A stretch of 19,972 nucleotides of DNA from Proteobacteria bacterium UBA1844 (lineage in GTDB: Bacteria > Pseudomonadota > Gammaproteobacteria > Steroidobacterales > Woeseiaceae): positions 1 to 19,972 of the forward strand of contig DDIS01000165.1 of NCBI GenBank assembly GCA_002338615.1, given 5' to 3'. Positions 1-7,968 of this stretch are shown piece after piece (positions within the stretch are counted from its first letter, which is position 1; every line of letters starts with the position of its first letter). The notes beneath the pieces are model-generated. The model had not been told where the DNA came from and ran no database searches. It saw only the letters and a list, made by a program, of their open reading frames with translations. Both the position numbers and the translations under genes were made by a program.

Positions 1-827
1 CAGGCAGTGGATACAGCCGCTTCAAACCCTAAATACTTAACCATTTCGACGTGATCTGCACAGTAATCCTTACCCGGTTTGCCGTTTGGATAAGCAAACA
101 AACGGACTGGCGCGCCAATAATTCCTTCTAGGGCTTCTTTACCATTGGCTATTTCAGTCAGCGCGATAGTATTGTTGACCTTTGACAGAATAGGATGAGT
201 TACTGTATGCCCGCCAATCTCCATACCCGCATTATGTAACTGCCTGACTTGATCGGAAGTCATCATGAGATCATTCGGTAGATTTGCAGCAATACGTGTT
301 CTAATTTCCTCAACCTGCAATTGCCTAACTTCGTGAGGCAGATATTTGAGAATTTCTATTATGTTAAAAAGTGCCTCTCGCCGCTGCGTCAAGGTAGAAA
401 TTATATGGGTGCCCAAATTGATCTCATCGAGATCCAGCCGCTCCCCTTGCGCTTGGCGTACAGATTCAATTACTGTGTCATTCCACATTCTGCCGCCATC
501 AAGAAAACCTGAAGTGATAAAAAAGGTTGCCGATACGTTATATTTCTGGAGAATGGGCAAGGCATTTTCTGCGTTATCCGCATAACCATCATCAAAAGTG
601 ATACTGACCGCGCGACTCGGCAATGTGCCTTGCCGCAGTCGCTTAATAGCCTCGTACAAAGGCAAGACATTGAAATTTTTAGTCAAATAACCAAGTTGCT
701 TCTCAAAACTATTGACGTCCCCTCCTCCCACTAAGGGATCGGGATTAGGTAGAACGCGATGGTAAATAACAATAGATAATCTTGCATTTTTACCGGCAGG
801 TGAAAACAGGGAAGACAATATTTTCAT
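1..827 (-). CDS. Polysaccharide deacetylase (NodB/CE4 family), 3' end cut by window edge
   Basis: I translated this frame by hand; it stays open from an ATG at 827 to the window edge (275 codons) with no stop. It shows the NodB signatures: an SITFDDGY motif with the two aspartates at about residues 79-80, GGHTVTHP with the metal-binding H-x3-H at 207 and 211, and FAYPNGK at 245-251. This family removes N- or O-acyl groups from polysaccharides in a metal-dependent reaction. No clear signal peptide is visible at the N terminus. A GTAGGTAAG stretch just before the ATG can act as ribosome binding site. It is the last visible gene of the left-hand polysaccharide group and lies 8 bases after a short ORF. 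The likely role is modifying the exopolysaccharide made by the neighbouring genes; the substrate cannot be told. The C terminus is outside the window. Confidence 0.9.
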   Translation of the reverse strand, partial: MKILSSLFSPAGKNARLSIVIYHRVLPNPDPLVGGGDVNSFEKQLGYLTKNFNVLPLYEAIKRLRQGTLPSRAVSITFDDGYADNAENALPILQKYNVSATFFITSGFLDGGRMWNDTVIESVRQAQGERLDLDEINLGTHIISTLTQRREALFNIIEILKYLPHEVRQLQVEEIRTRIAANLPNDLMMTSDQVRQLHNAGMEIGGHTVTHPILSKVNNTIALTEIANGKEALEGIIGAPVRLFAYPNGKPGKDYCADHVEMVKYLGFEAAVSTA

Positions 828-835
828 AGACTTAC

Positions 836-1051
836 CTACGAACGTGTGTCATGAAAGATATTGATCAAGCAAAAAGGGTAAAGAGCGTTTACCACAGACG
901 ATAAAGACATGACTAAGTAGCATAATCGGTTTTCTAAGCCAGTCACTAACCATCCCGCAACCCGAACACCATAATGAACATGATCTGTATACTTTTCAAT
1001 CCGTCTGCGCCAGCTTTCTTCGAATCGACGCTGTGGCAGCAGCTCAGCCAT
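836..1051 (-). CDS. Small hypothetical protein between ligase and deacetylase genes
   Basis: An open frame of 71 codons from an ATG at 1051, or 79 codons from an ATG at 1075. With the 1051 start it overlaps the upstream ligase stop as ATGGCTGA (8 bases). It ends 8 bases before the deacetylase start, so its spacing fits an operon gene. The product is basic at the N terminus (SWRRRIEKY) and has a hydrophobic segment near LCYLVMSLSSVVNALYPF, possibly one membrane helix. I recognise no family. It may be a real small membrane protein, the decayed end of a larger gene, or a chance ORF in a 216-base spacer. Confidence 0.4.
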   Translation of the reverse strand: MAELLPQRRFEESWRRRIEKYTDHVHYGVRVAGWLVTGLENRLCYLVMSLSSVVNALYPFCLINIFHDTRS

Positions 1052-2393
1052 TTCGCAAAGTTTGTACTTGACCATTACCCCGCTTCCCAGAATAGGAAGT
1101 TAATCGATATGCAGGCTCATTGATCTGATTTTGAACGTTCATCGCTAATTCTCGCTGTAGAATACGCTGCGTTAAAACCAGCATGACGATTAAATGGTAA
1201 GGAAGATCAAAATACGCCAATCCCAGAAACGCTCCTCCGACCGCGTAACCCACCAAACTGACCTGAATCATAGCAGCAAGATCATAGGCCCATTTATGTT
1301 CTACAGATTTTTTGGTCAATTTCATAATTTTACTTGCGGTTCTCCAAGCAAGAAATCCTAGGATCAAAAAAACTACCAAACCCAAAAATCCCTGTTCACC
1401 CAGCATCTCGAAATAAATGCTATGTACATCATGATAATTTCCAGTGCCCTGCTCGACTAAGCCAGGAGTAAAACGCTCATAATTTTCCTTATGAAAAGAT
1501 TCAAATCCACCCCCCGTTAGCGGTCGCGCCAGAGCCAATTGATAGGCAAATGTCCATGCTTGTATCCTGCCTTGCGCTGAAGCATCTTGTTCGTAATCGC
1601 TGATTGTCGACATGCGATCATGCCATTCTTGCGGCATAAACATGAAAATAAAAGGAATCATGAAAAGAATGACCATCAGCGGCACGAGCTTTTTACTACT
1701 TTTCATCCAAAGAAAGAAGCCAATAGCTGCGATCGCGAGTAACGCTCCACGTGACTGGGTACCTAAAATAGCGATAGGTATCAGCACCAAGGAAGCAATT
1801 AATCCAGCACGTACCCATTTGTGAGTCGCTTGAAGAAATAAATACCAAACAAGTGGCAGTATGATAACCAATGCCAAGCCAATTTCAGTATTGCCAGCAA
1901 TAAAACTACCCTCTGGCCCTAACACGTGGTTTGCACCGCCAGAAACCAGTGTAAAGATGCCCCCTTTTACCCCAAAAAAACCAATTGAAGCGATGATAAC
2001 CCATATCAGGCTTTCAAGTTTCTTCCTATCGCCCATCACCCACAAAGTAATAAAAATGAAAAGCTGGATTTTTATCACTTTATCCCATTGAGCCCATGAA
2101 CTATCAGGTTGAAGGGAAAAAATCGTGGAAATCAGGAAACAAATATTCAGAACAATTAGCCAGCCGATGATAGGGTGCCAAAAAAACGTTAATTTCTTCC
2201 TGGAGACCACTAAAGAGATTAAAGTCACCACAGCAACTATGAGTGCAAAAGGAAAATTGTAGGCAAATCCCCACCCCAGCCTATGAGGATTCATATAGCC
2301 AATCCATGACCATAGAAGCACACCGATATGGGGATTAGCGAATACAAAAGGTAATACACCAAAAAATATGGTGGCAACCAGCAGATCTCTCAC
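1044..2393 (-). CDS. O-antigen ligase-like membrane protein, exosortase A-associated putative O-glycosylation ligase
   Basis: A polytopic membrane protein of 449 residues with about ten hydrophobic segments. The N terminus, with HIGVLLWSWIGYMNPHRLGW at residues 22-41, strongly resembles the PEP-CTERM/exosortase A-associated 'putative O-glycosylation ligase' family as I remember it. The ligase features are GTQSRGA (conserved Arg215) in the membrane part. The periplasmic loop holds NYHDVHSIYFEMLGEQGFLG near 319-338, whose His and Tyr fit the H-x-x-x-Y pattern of Wzy_C/WaaL proteins. Such enzymes join or transfer lipid-linked glycans at the periplasmic face. The start is GTG at 2393, preceded by AAGGGGGG at good spacing; no better ATG agrees with the conserved N terminus. 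It is probably transcribed with the small ORF and deacetylase downstream. Whether it polymerises polysaccharide or glycosylates protein is not shown by sequence. Confidence 0.88.
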   Translation of the reverse strand: MRDLLVATIFFGVLPFVFANPHIGVLLWSWIGYMNPHRLGWGFAYNFPFALIVAVVTLISLVVSRKKLTFFWHPIIGWLIVLNICFLISTIFSLQPDSSWAQWDKVIKIQLFIFITLWVMGDRKKLESLIWVIIASIGFFGVKGGIFTLVSGGANHVLGPEGSFIAGNTEIGLALVIILPLVWYLFLQATHKWVRAGLIASLVLIPIAILGTQSRGALLAIAAIGFFLWMKSSKKLVPLMVILFMIPFIFMFMPQEWHDRMSTISDYEQDASAQGRIQAWTFAYQLALARPLTGGGFESFHKENYERFTPGLVEQGTGNYHDVHSIYFEMLGEQGFLGLVVFLILGFLAWRTASKIMKLTKKSVEHKWAYDLAAMIQVSLVGYAVGGAFLGLAYFDLPYHLIVMLVLTQRILQRELAMNVQNQINEPAYRLTSYSGKRGNGQVQTLRNG

Positions 2394-2746
2394 AGATTAC
2401 CCCCCTTATTGATATCTCCTTCATAATCATATCGCCAAGCTGCTTTTCTCTTAACGAGGAAGGTATGTCGGGAACAAAAAAACATAAAGGATGCAGAAGG
2501 GTTTTTTATTCTAAAAACTCAGAATATTAATTAAAGTGGTAGTTTTATATCGGATCATTTTAGTGAGACTTTACGAACATTGATACTTGCATAGCTAAAT
2601 AAACTAGCACCCTAATCGAAAAGTAATTTTAACCTTTACAATAACACAATAAGATAAACACTCTCGATGATCTGCATTAAGTTGATAATCCATGCAGTTA
2701 ACTTGGTATTGTTCGCCCATTATAGCCATCAATAATCAATTTACGG
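2394..2746. other. AT-rich intergenic region upstream of the exosortase-associated ligase
   Basis: A 353-base gap between two minus-strand genes, with no convincing ORF on either strand. On the minus strand it ends with a purine-rich AAGGGGGG ribosome binding site for the ligase. A TAAAAT hexamer lies near 2560 on that strand, but without a good -35 partner. Inverted hexamers CTGCAT (2672-2677) and ATGCAG (2692-2697) lie about 50-75 bases past the stop of the upstream gene, with no following T-run. The region probably carries the promoter of the ligase/deacetylase group, but I cannot place it. No sigma-54 type GG-N10-GC element was found. Confidence 0.5.
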
Positions 2747-5700
2747 TTATGTTTGTTTCTGAAGAGAAGTCATCTGATATTGAGTGGATAGGGAGCGTTG
2801 ATCGGCTATCAATCCCGTAATCAATAAAAAGTAGAATAAGAAAGTAAGCCGCGGTTCATCGTTCCAGCTATTTAATATCCCAAGCATTAGTAAGGCAATA
2901 AACGAGGCGAATAGCGTAATACTGAAAGAATCACGTTGACGAGCATTAAACAGGCAGCGGATAAGCGTATAAATAATCAGTATCGTAAAACAAATCAGCC
3001 CAATCCAGCCTTGTTCAAACAAAATACTCAAATAAAGGTTTTCAATATGCCATGGCAAATGATGATTGGTCGAAAAAAACCAATGATGCATTCCATTTGA
3101 AAAATGGCCATTTTGTATCAAATTGCGACCTATTTCATCATATAAAGCTACATTATCAATATCTACCAGCGTTCCATGCCGATCGTTAAAAAGCGAAAGT
3201 TTTACCGGACGCTGAAACGGCATCCAAGAAGAAAGAAAATCTTTAGTATCAATCTGTAACTTGTACTGTGTCCACTCTCCACCAGGCTCACTAATCCGAA
3301 GTGGTTTTGTTACACAAGTATATGAATGAAGAAGCGATTTCTCGCATACTGTCATAGTCAGAGCAGCATTATCAGATTGACTGAGCAAGTCTATTGTCAG
3401 CGTGTATTTCTGCCCGGGCCTAACGTTTACTGATTGCTCGAGGTACGTCAGATCACCACTTCCAAGGCGCAGGATGGTATTGTTGTTTTCTGTGATAAAA
3501 CGATACGTGGTGAAGCGCGAAGCTACTTCTGCACCCCAATAATATGCTGAAGGAAAGGTGCCCAGGCCGACGCCAAATAGTGCCGCATCACGAAGCTGAA
3601 AAATACGAATGGCCTCCTGCCAATGATCAGTGCGCTTGATCATATCTCTTTCGAATGCCGCCCAGCGGGATTGGCTATATCCACCCTGTGCTATTGGCCA
3701 TGCAACAGCCAATGCGGCTATCGTTAACAGCGATATAGCCGATATATTCACCAGCCGTTGCGTCCTGCCTCGTAGCGAAAGCCACATAAATCCCAGCAAT
3801 ACGATTAATGTCACTACTGCAAACGCAATTTGTCCGCCACGCGAAAACGTGACCATGATGCTGTAAGCCCCCAAACCATATAAAACGATGGCAAACGCTG
3901 TTACCCACACCTTCCGCTGCAGCCACGCCCATAGCACTACAAACGGTAATGCGGCTGCCAGATAACTCTCGATATAGGCCCCGCCAACATGCATGCCATG
4001 GAAGGAACCCGTAATACGATAATCATTTTGGAAGTTAAAGAGTCCAGAAAAGGTAGCCCTTTCCCACAACACGTACCCTACCTCTAGGGTTAACCCTAAC
4101 ACCATCCCCCAAGTAAGTTTATGTACCGCACACGAAGGTTTAGACCAGGCATGCACTAATAACGGCATGAAGGCCAAAGAGAACAATAAGCCCTTGGCTA
4201 CACGTAATCCGTTATAAGAACTGTAGTAGCTAGTAAATGCATTATGATCGAGTGGCGCCAATGGCCAGATGCCAAATCCTAAGCTGATGAGTGCCGATAT
4301 GATAAATAACATCATTAGCATGCTCACGGGTAGGCCTAAAATCGACCAGATGGATTGGCCTGAATACAGGCGCAAATAACCCACACTGATGGTTGCTAAC
4401 AGCAAAGTATCAAATTCCGTCCAAAATAAACGGCCACTCCAGGGCGATAAATCCAGCACGGGCAGTAAAGCGAGCACCCATACCAACCACAAATCCGGGC
4501 GCCACCAAAGCAGGACTACATAGCTCACTAACCATAGTAAAGTCCAGGTTGCTCCCAGTGGATGGGTAAAAGCCGCGAATCCTGCTATAACCAACGCAAG
4601 CAAACCGAATACGGTCAACCATAACGGCCGTCTAACGCACTGTTTATCTGAATGATTATGCTGGACGGTAAATGTTGCATAGCGATCAATCTGATGAATC
4701 GCTTCAGCTTGCGCTACTGATTTTGTAGCACTGACTTCATTTTCTATTTGGTTATTATCTGAGGCAGTATTGGCAATCGGCTTACCACCACTGACTTTAG
4801 TAATAAATAGCATGTTCAACAATCGATACGCCAGTATTGCCGATACTGCTGCAATCAAAATATTGGTAGGATCAGGGTGTGTCCTTTGCACGAGAAGCTT
4901 ACCCATTTCGATGATACAAGCAAGTAAACCTGCAGCTAGACCTGGTAACAGGGTGCTCCCGCGAACGAGATCAATCGACCATACCCCCCAACGCCATAAC
5001 CAGAAGAAAATACCAACCGGTGCATAGATCCCTGCTTGAAATAACAGACTGATAAGCGCCCTTTGTTCTGACGTGTAATAGTGATAATAAAAAGGAAGGA
5101 AACGAATCTCGTCAAGACGATCAATGGCATCCGATATGCTGTACCAATCGCCAGAAAACCAGTGGTTTACCAAAGCGAGCAAACACAAATAAGGTAATAT
5201 CCCAATTAAAACTATCCCGCGAGTATATTGACGTATCCAGCGCCAGTCGATTTCCGAGATGAATCGCATCAGACTTGCGCCTAGCATCATCCCGATTGCA
5301 CGAGAAACGATTGATGCTCCTTGGCTAACCCCGGAAGCTATCGCAAACTGTAGCCCCTCGATCAAAATGCCTAACATGGCCCCAGTAATAGCAGCAAGAA
5401 AAAGCGGTGTATGCGGCAATGATCGAAACAGAAGTATGGCCAAAGGCATGACTGCCAATACCTCGGGAATGAGTTTCCACATACAGCCGCTTCCGCAAAG
5501 GGGTGCAAATAGTAATCCTATATGGCCCGATAACCATTTCCCCTCATATTCGTCGAGTGACAACAAAAAATCATAGGGAAATAAGCTCAGAAGCAAATAA
5601 GCCAACCCATAGATCAATAAAATAGCGTGACGTGCTTGTTCGCCACCAATATAAATCGTACTGACAAGTTGAACAGTGCGCCGACCTGCCACAAGCCATA

Positions 5701-6148
5701 AGACGATACCTAGCACCGCACCTAGAATTTCAGCATATAAATCATTCAACGAAACCGTTCGAGGAGCGAAGAATTGCTGAGTAAATTCGATGCTTACTGC
5801 GATCGCAATCGAAAATAATAGTGCCACCATCGAACCAATAATGCGTACCCACTGATGTCGACGCCGACCTGCCAGAAAACCACATAGCAGAAAACCAAGT
5901 GGAATATATAGCAATAGATTGGCTACTAAATCCGCACGGTTTGCAACGCCTAGATTTAGAAATGGGATATGAGGAAAGTTCGTCCACGCATCATCAAACG
6001 TAAGATCATTCCGCGTGAAAGGTAACAAGCTGCCATAGATCACCAGGATCAAATAGCCGATCACCAGGTAAATCGATATACCCCGATTTTCGGTAGCACT
6101 TCCAGCTGCATCGCGAATAGAATAACGAGACGATATAGGTGATCGCAA
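2747..6148 (-). CDS. VanZ-like (three modules) / O-antigen ligase fusion protein with periplasmic beta-sandwich-like insert
   Basis: A very large polytopic membrane protein (1133 residues). Residues about 35-455 hold three successive VanZ-like modules, each with a Pro motif (NLLLYIPLGF, LAVMPLAILL, GIYAPVGIFF), then a Glu motif (IEFTQ 120-124, IEGLQ 263-267, IEMGK 413-417). A hydrophilic linker (452-507) follows, then an O-antigen ligase-type membrane domain (508-1120). Its features are VTFSRGG (766-772, conserved Arg), LFGVGLGTFP (857-866) and HIENLYLSILFEQGWIGL (1034-1051, the periplasmic-loop His). An extra domain of about 120 residues sits in that loop at about 893-1013. Known Wzy/WaaL-type ligases have about 400-500 residues, so this is a fusion. 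The start is TTG at 6148 with a good GGGAG site 6 bases upstream; no ATG occurs in the first 100 codons. The likely role is assembly or anchoring of a surface glycan, unproven. Confidence 0.85.
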   Translation of the reverse strand: MRSPISSRYSIRDAAGSATENRGISIYLVIGYLILVIYGSLLPFTRNDLTFDDAWTNFPHIPFLNLGVANRADLVANLLLYIPLGFLLCGFLAGRRRHQWVRIIGSMVALLFSIAIAVSIEFTQQFFAPRTVSLNDLYAEILGAVLGIVLWLVAGRRTVQLVSTIYIGGEQARHAILLIYGLAYLLLSLFPYDFLLSLDEYEGKWLSGHIGLLFAPLCGSGCMWKLIPEVLAVMPLAILLFRSLPHTPLFLAAITGAMLGILIEGLQFAIASGVSQGASIVSRAIGMMLGASLMRFISEIDWRWIRQYTRGIVLIGILPYLCLLALVNHWFSGDWYSISDAIDRLDEIRFLPFYYHYYTSEQRALISLLFQAGIYAPVGIFFWLWRWGVWSIDLVRGSTLLPGLAAGLLACIIEMGKLLVQRTHPDPTNILIAAVSAILAYRLLNMLFITKVSGGKPIANTASDNNQIENEVSATKSVAQAEAIHQIDRYATFTVQHNHSDKQCVRRPLWLTVFGLLALVIAGFAAFTHPLGATWTLLWLVSYVVLLWWRPDLWLVWVLALLPVLDLSPWSGRLFWTEFDTLLLATISVGYLRLYSGQSIWSILGLPVSMLMMLFIISALISLGFGIWPLAPLDHNAFTSYYSSYNGLRVAKGLLFSLAFMPLLVHAWSKPSCAVHKLTWGMVLGLTLEVGYVLWERATFSGLFNFQNDYRITGSFHGMHVGGAYIESYLAAALPFVVLWAWLQRKVWVTAFAIVLYGLGAYSIMVTFSRGGQIAFAVVTLIVLLGFMWLSLRGRTQRLVNISAISLLTIAALAVAWPIAQGGYSQSRWAAFERDMIKRTDHWQEAIRIFQLRDAALFGVGLGTFPSAYYWGAEVASRFTTYRFITENNNTILRLGSGDLTYLEQSVNVRPGQKYTLTIDLLSQSDNAALTMTVCEKSLLHSYTCVTKPLRISEPGGEWTQYKLQIDTKDFLSSWMPFQRPVKLSLFNDRHGTLVDIDNVALYDEIGRNLIQNGHFSNGMHHWFFSTNHHLPWHIENLYLSILFEQGWIGLICFTILIIYTLIRCLFNARQRDSFSITLFASFIALLMLGILNSWNDEPRLTFLFYFLLITGLIADQRSLSTQYQMTSLQKQT

Positions 6149-6274
6149 TTATCGCTCCCTTATCTCTGATTTATACTCAAGGAATGGGCGATCAATGAAG
6201 TGCACGGCATGATCAGCACGTGAATGTACCAGCTACACTGATCATATCGTTATTGCACCTAATTGTCCGATGCA
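6149..6274. other. Spacer between beta-helix gene and VanZ-ligase gene
   Basis: A 126-base non-coding spacer. On the minus strand it has a TATAAA hexamer (about 6170-6175) roughly 25 bases before the TTG start, with no clean -35 box at 16-18 bases. It also holds the TGATCAG/CTGATCA inverted repeat listed separately. The VanZ-ligase gene may be read through from the beta-helix gene or have its own promoter here. Confidence 0.35.
6210..6244. repeat. Inverted repeat TGATCAG / CTGATCA
   Basis: Seven-base perfect inverted arms at 6210-6216 and 6238-6244, separated by 21 bases. There is no T-run on either side, so it is a poor terminator candidate. It lies between two minus-strand polysaccharide genes and could be an operator or a chance repeat. 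Confidence 0.35.
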
Positions 6275-7654
6275 TTATGGCATAACCTTTGGCTTTATCT
6301 CCAGCTGAGGTAACCAATTTACCGACCCAGGATAAGCATAGGCACCAAAGCGTTGATCACTCGAATGACCATCGAAATCCTGATTCCAATCAGGATACAC
6401 GCTTGCTTTTGAACGATCGATTTTGATTTGATTCATTGTCTGAATCTGTGGCGTGAGATTCATCTGTCCGGGTGGCCGGAAAGGTTGCACGAGGTAGTTT
6501 TGTGCAGCCTGATAACTTCTTAGGAAGTTATTATCATCATGATGAGTGGCAATACCTGTCAGGGGTCTTTGCGCAAAAATGGCATTATTAGCAATCCATT
6601 GAGGAAATGAAACTACTTTGTGCCTGTTCGCAAGATGGATCCCGCTGCCGGCAACAAATACTGTATTGAAAAAAATGCTTACCTTCCGGGGATTATCTTT
6701 GTGCGGTTGAATGCGTATGCCATTACCCAGGTGATTGACAAAAATATTGTTGTATAACGCTATATTCCCTTCTCCCTGAAATAACGACTCATAGGGATTT
6801 TGGTAGAAGAAATTGCCATAAATCAGATACTGGTCATTCTGCCCTGCTCCCGAAAGAGGCCAGTGTCCCACTAACACATTAGGGCGAGCCATTTTCTTCA
6901 CACCATTGTTAGCGGCTTTACTGAACACATTATGCCTGATGATGGTTTTACTCGCATCACCCGGCATTTCTGACAAGGTTGGGCGTGATTGTTGATGCGT
7001 GATTCGCAGATTGTACCCCAAGGTATCGATAACGAGATTATGTTCGATCAACCCTGCCACAAAGGGAGCGCGCCCATCCGAATCTCCCAGGTAAATCCCC
7101 GTGCCTGCTCCACTTATGACATTGTGGCGAATGACCCAATGCCACGCAGGGCATTTAGTGGAAATGGCCACGATTTGCTGGTTATGGTCATGTCGGTGAA
7201 TAAATAGCTTTTCAAGCGTAATGTGGTGCGCCCAGTCTGCATGGCCTTCACATTTCACTCCATCGACAGGCAAGCCTTGCCCATTGATCTCCAAATCGCG
7301 TATCACGACATGGCGCGCGTTAACGATACTGATCGTATTATGGCCTGACCGCCCTACAAAGATTGCGCGTGACCCATTCTCCGGACCAGAAATGGTAATA
7401 GGGGCGCTCTTACTTCCTTGCAAATGATGAATGGGCAAGCCATGTCTATACACACCAGGCATGAGCTGCAAATGATCACCAGCCTGCAAACTCCTCAATT
7501 TAGCCAGATAGGTATCCGGAGATTCAATATAAGTTTGTCCAGCGAATACCGGCAATGCAATCATCACGAAAGAAAATCCTACTGCCAACCGTCTAATGCT
7601 GAGTTGCCTACAAACACAGTCAATTCGGTTCATAGTGAGCCCCAAAGCTATCAT
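6275..7654 (-). CDS. Secreted right-handed parallel beta-helix repeat protein
   Basis: A 459-residue protein with an N-terminal signal peptide: Arg-rich n-region near RQLSIRR, hydrophobic stretch AVGFSFVMIALPVFA, likely cleavage before GQTY. The body has the asparagine-rich repeat pattern of parallel beta-helix proteins of the NosD/pectate-lyase-like fold: ITISGPENGS, VVIRDLEINGQ, WVIRHNVISGAGTGIYLGDS, GLIEHNLVIDT, TIIRHNVFSKA, YLIYGNFFYQ, IALYNNIFVNHLGNGIRI, VSIFFNTVFVAGSGIHLAN. Proteins of this fold include polysaccharide lyases, epimerases and glycan-binding proteins. No specific catalytic set is recognised. It is upstream of, and codirectional with, the VanZ-ligase gene, suggesting a periplasmic role in processing the same polymer. 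Two ATG starts are possible, 7654 (AGGCAACAA before it) and 7633 (GGGGCTCACT before it); the second gives a more typical signal peptide. Confidence 0.82.
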   Translation of the reverse strand: MIALGLTMNRIDCVCRQLSIRRLAVGFSFVMIALPVFAGQTYIESPDTYLAKLRSLQAGDHLQLMPGVYRHGLPIHHLQGSKSAPITISGPENGSRAIFVGRSGHNTISIVNARHVVIRDLEINGQGLPVDGVKCEGHADWAHHITLEKLFIHRHDHNQQIVAISTKCPAWHWVIRHNVISGAGTGIYLGDSDGRAPFVAGLIEHNLVIDTLGYNLRITHQQSRPTLSEMPGDASKTIIRHNVFSKAANNGVKKMARPNVLVGHWPLSGAGQNDQYLIYGNFFYQNPYESLFQGEGNIALYNNIFVNHLGNGIRIQPHKDNPRKVSIFFNTVFVAGSGIHLANRHKVVSFPQWIANNAIFAQRPLTGIATHHDDNNFLRSYQAAQNYLVQPFRPPGQMNLTPQIQTMNQIKIDRSKASVYPDWNQDFDGHSSDQRFGAYAYPGSVNWLPQLEIKPKVMP

Positions 7655-7771
7655 TTGTTGCCTAAAAATAAAACAAGCTATAAACGAGTTGATGGCTTAT
7701 TCTCTTCACCCGCTTGAAAGACGCCATGGCGCGTACCCAAATCGTCCTGATACAGATATATCTTGTTCTTC

Positions 7772-7790
7772 GGCGCCCTCAATCGGCGCC
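7772..7790. repeat. GGCGCC-7-GGCGCC hairpin
   Basis: GGCGCC at 7772-7777 and again at 7785-7790 with a 7-base spacer. Each copy is itself palindromic, so the pair can form a 6-bp all-GC stem on either strand. No T-run follows on either strand. It stands out in an otherwise AT-rich region. Confidence 0.5.
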
Positions 7791-7831
7791 TCCGAGCATC
7801 ATCTGCCTTGTTTTGCATTCGGCCGACGTAC

Positions 7832-7850
7832 GCTCTGCTCTGCTCTGCTC
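7832..7850. repeat. Short tandem repeat (GCTCT)3.8
   Basis: Three perfect GCTCT units plus GCTC, 19 bases in all, in the non-coding region 119 bases upstream of the hemJ ATG. Pentamer runs of this kind can slip during replication. Here the run is short and outside a gene. Confidence 0.6.
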
Positions 7851-7968
7851 AAGTCAGGATTCCAGGTTGAACTACATTATCACCACAATTTATCATATCG
7901 AAGTTTGCTTGTCTGACAGTAGCGTAAAATATGATCTATCTTTTCGATAAACGTAAGGTTGCCTAATT

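Larger units (their letters stand above)
7655..7968. promoter_or_regulatory. Divergent intergenic region between beta-helix gene and hemJ
   Basis: A 314-base region between divergently read genes, so it should contain promoters for both. For hemJ, a TAAAAT hexamer (7925-7930, five of six consensus bases) lies about 40 bases before the ATG, with a weak TTTGCT 15 bases upstream of it. An AAGG about 11 bases before the ATG may be the ribosome binding site. For the beta-helix gene, AGGCAACAA precedes the 7654 ATG, but I could not place a promoter. The middle holds a GC-rich hairpin and a GCTCT tandem repeat (separate entries). Short plus-strand frames here lack family resemblance or good starts. 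Confidence 0.4.

Noticed and set aside
2672..2697. CTGCAT/ATGCAG inverted repeat downstream of the VanZ-ligase stop as a terminator
   Set aside because: A 6-bp stem with a 14-base loop and no following T-run is not convincing.
7596..7950. Short plus-strand frames upstream of hemJ
   Set aside because: They use poor start codons, overlap each other in different frames, run over the tandem repeat and hairpin, and show no recognisable protein pattern.
1..7968. Exosortase gene, PEP-CTERM sorting signal or sigma-54 promoter in the left part
   Set aside because: No exosortase-like protein is encoded, no listed protein ends in a PEP motif plus membrane helix plus basic tail, and no GG-N10-GC element was found in the intergenic regions.
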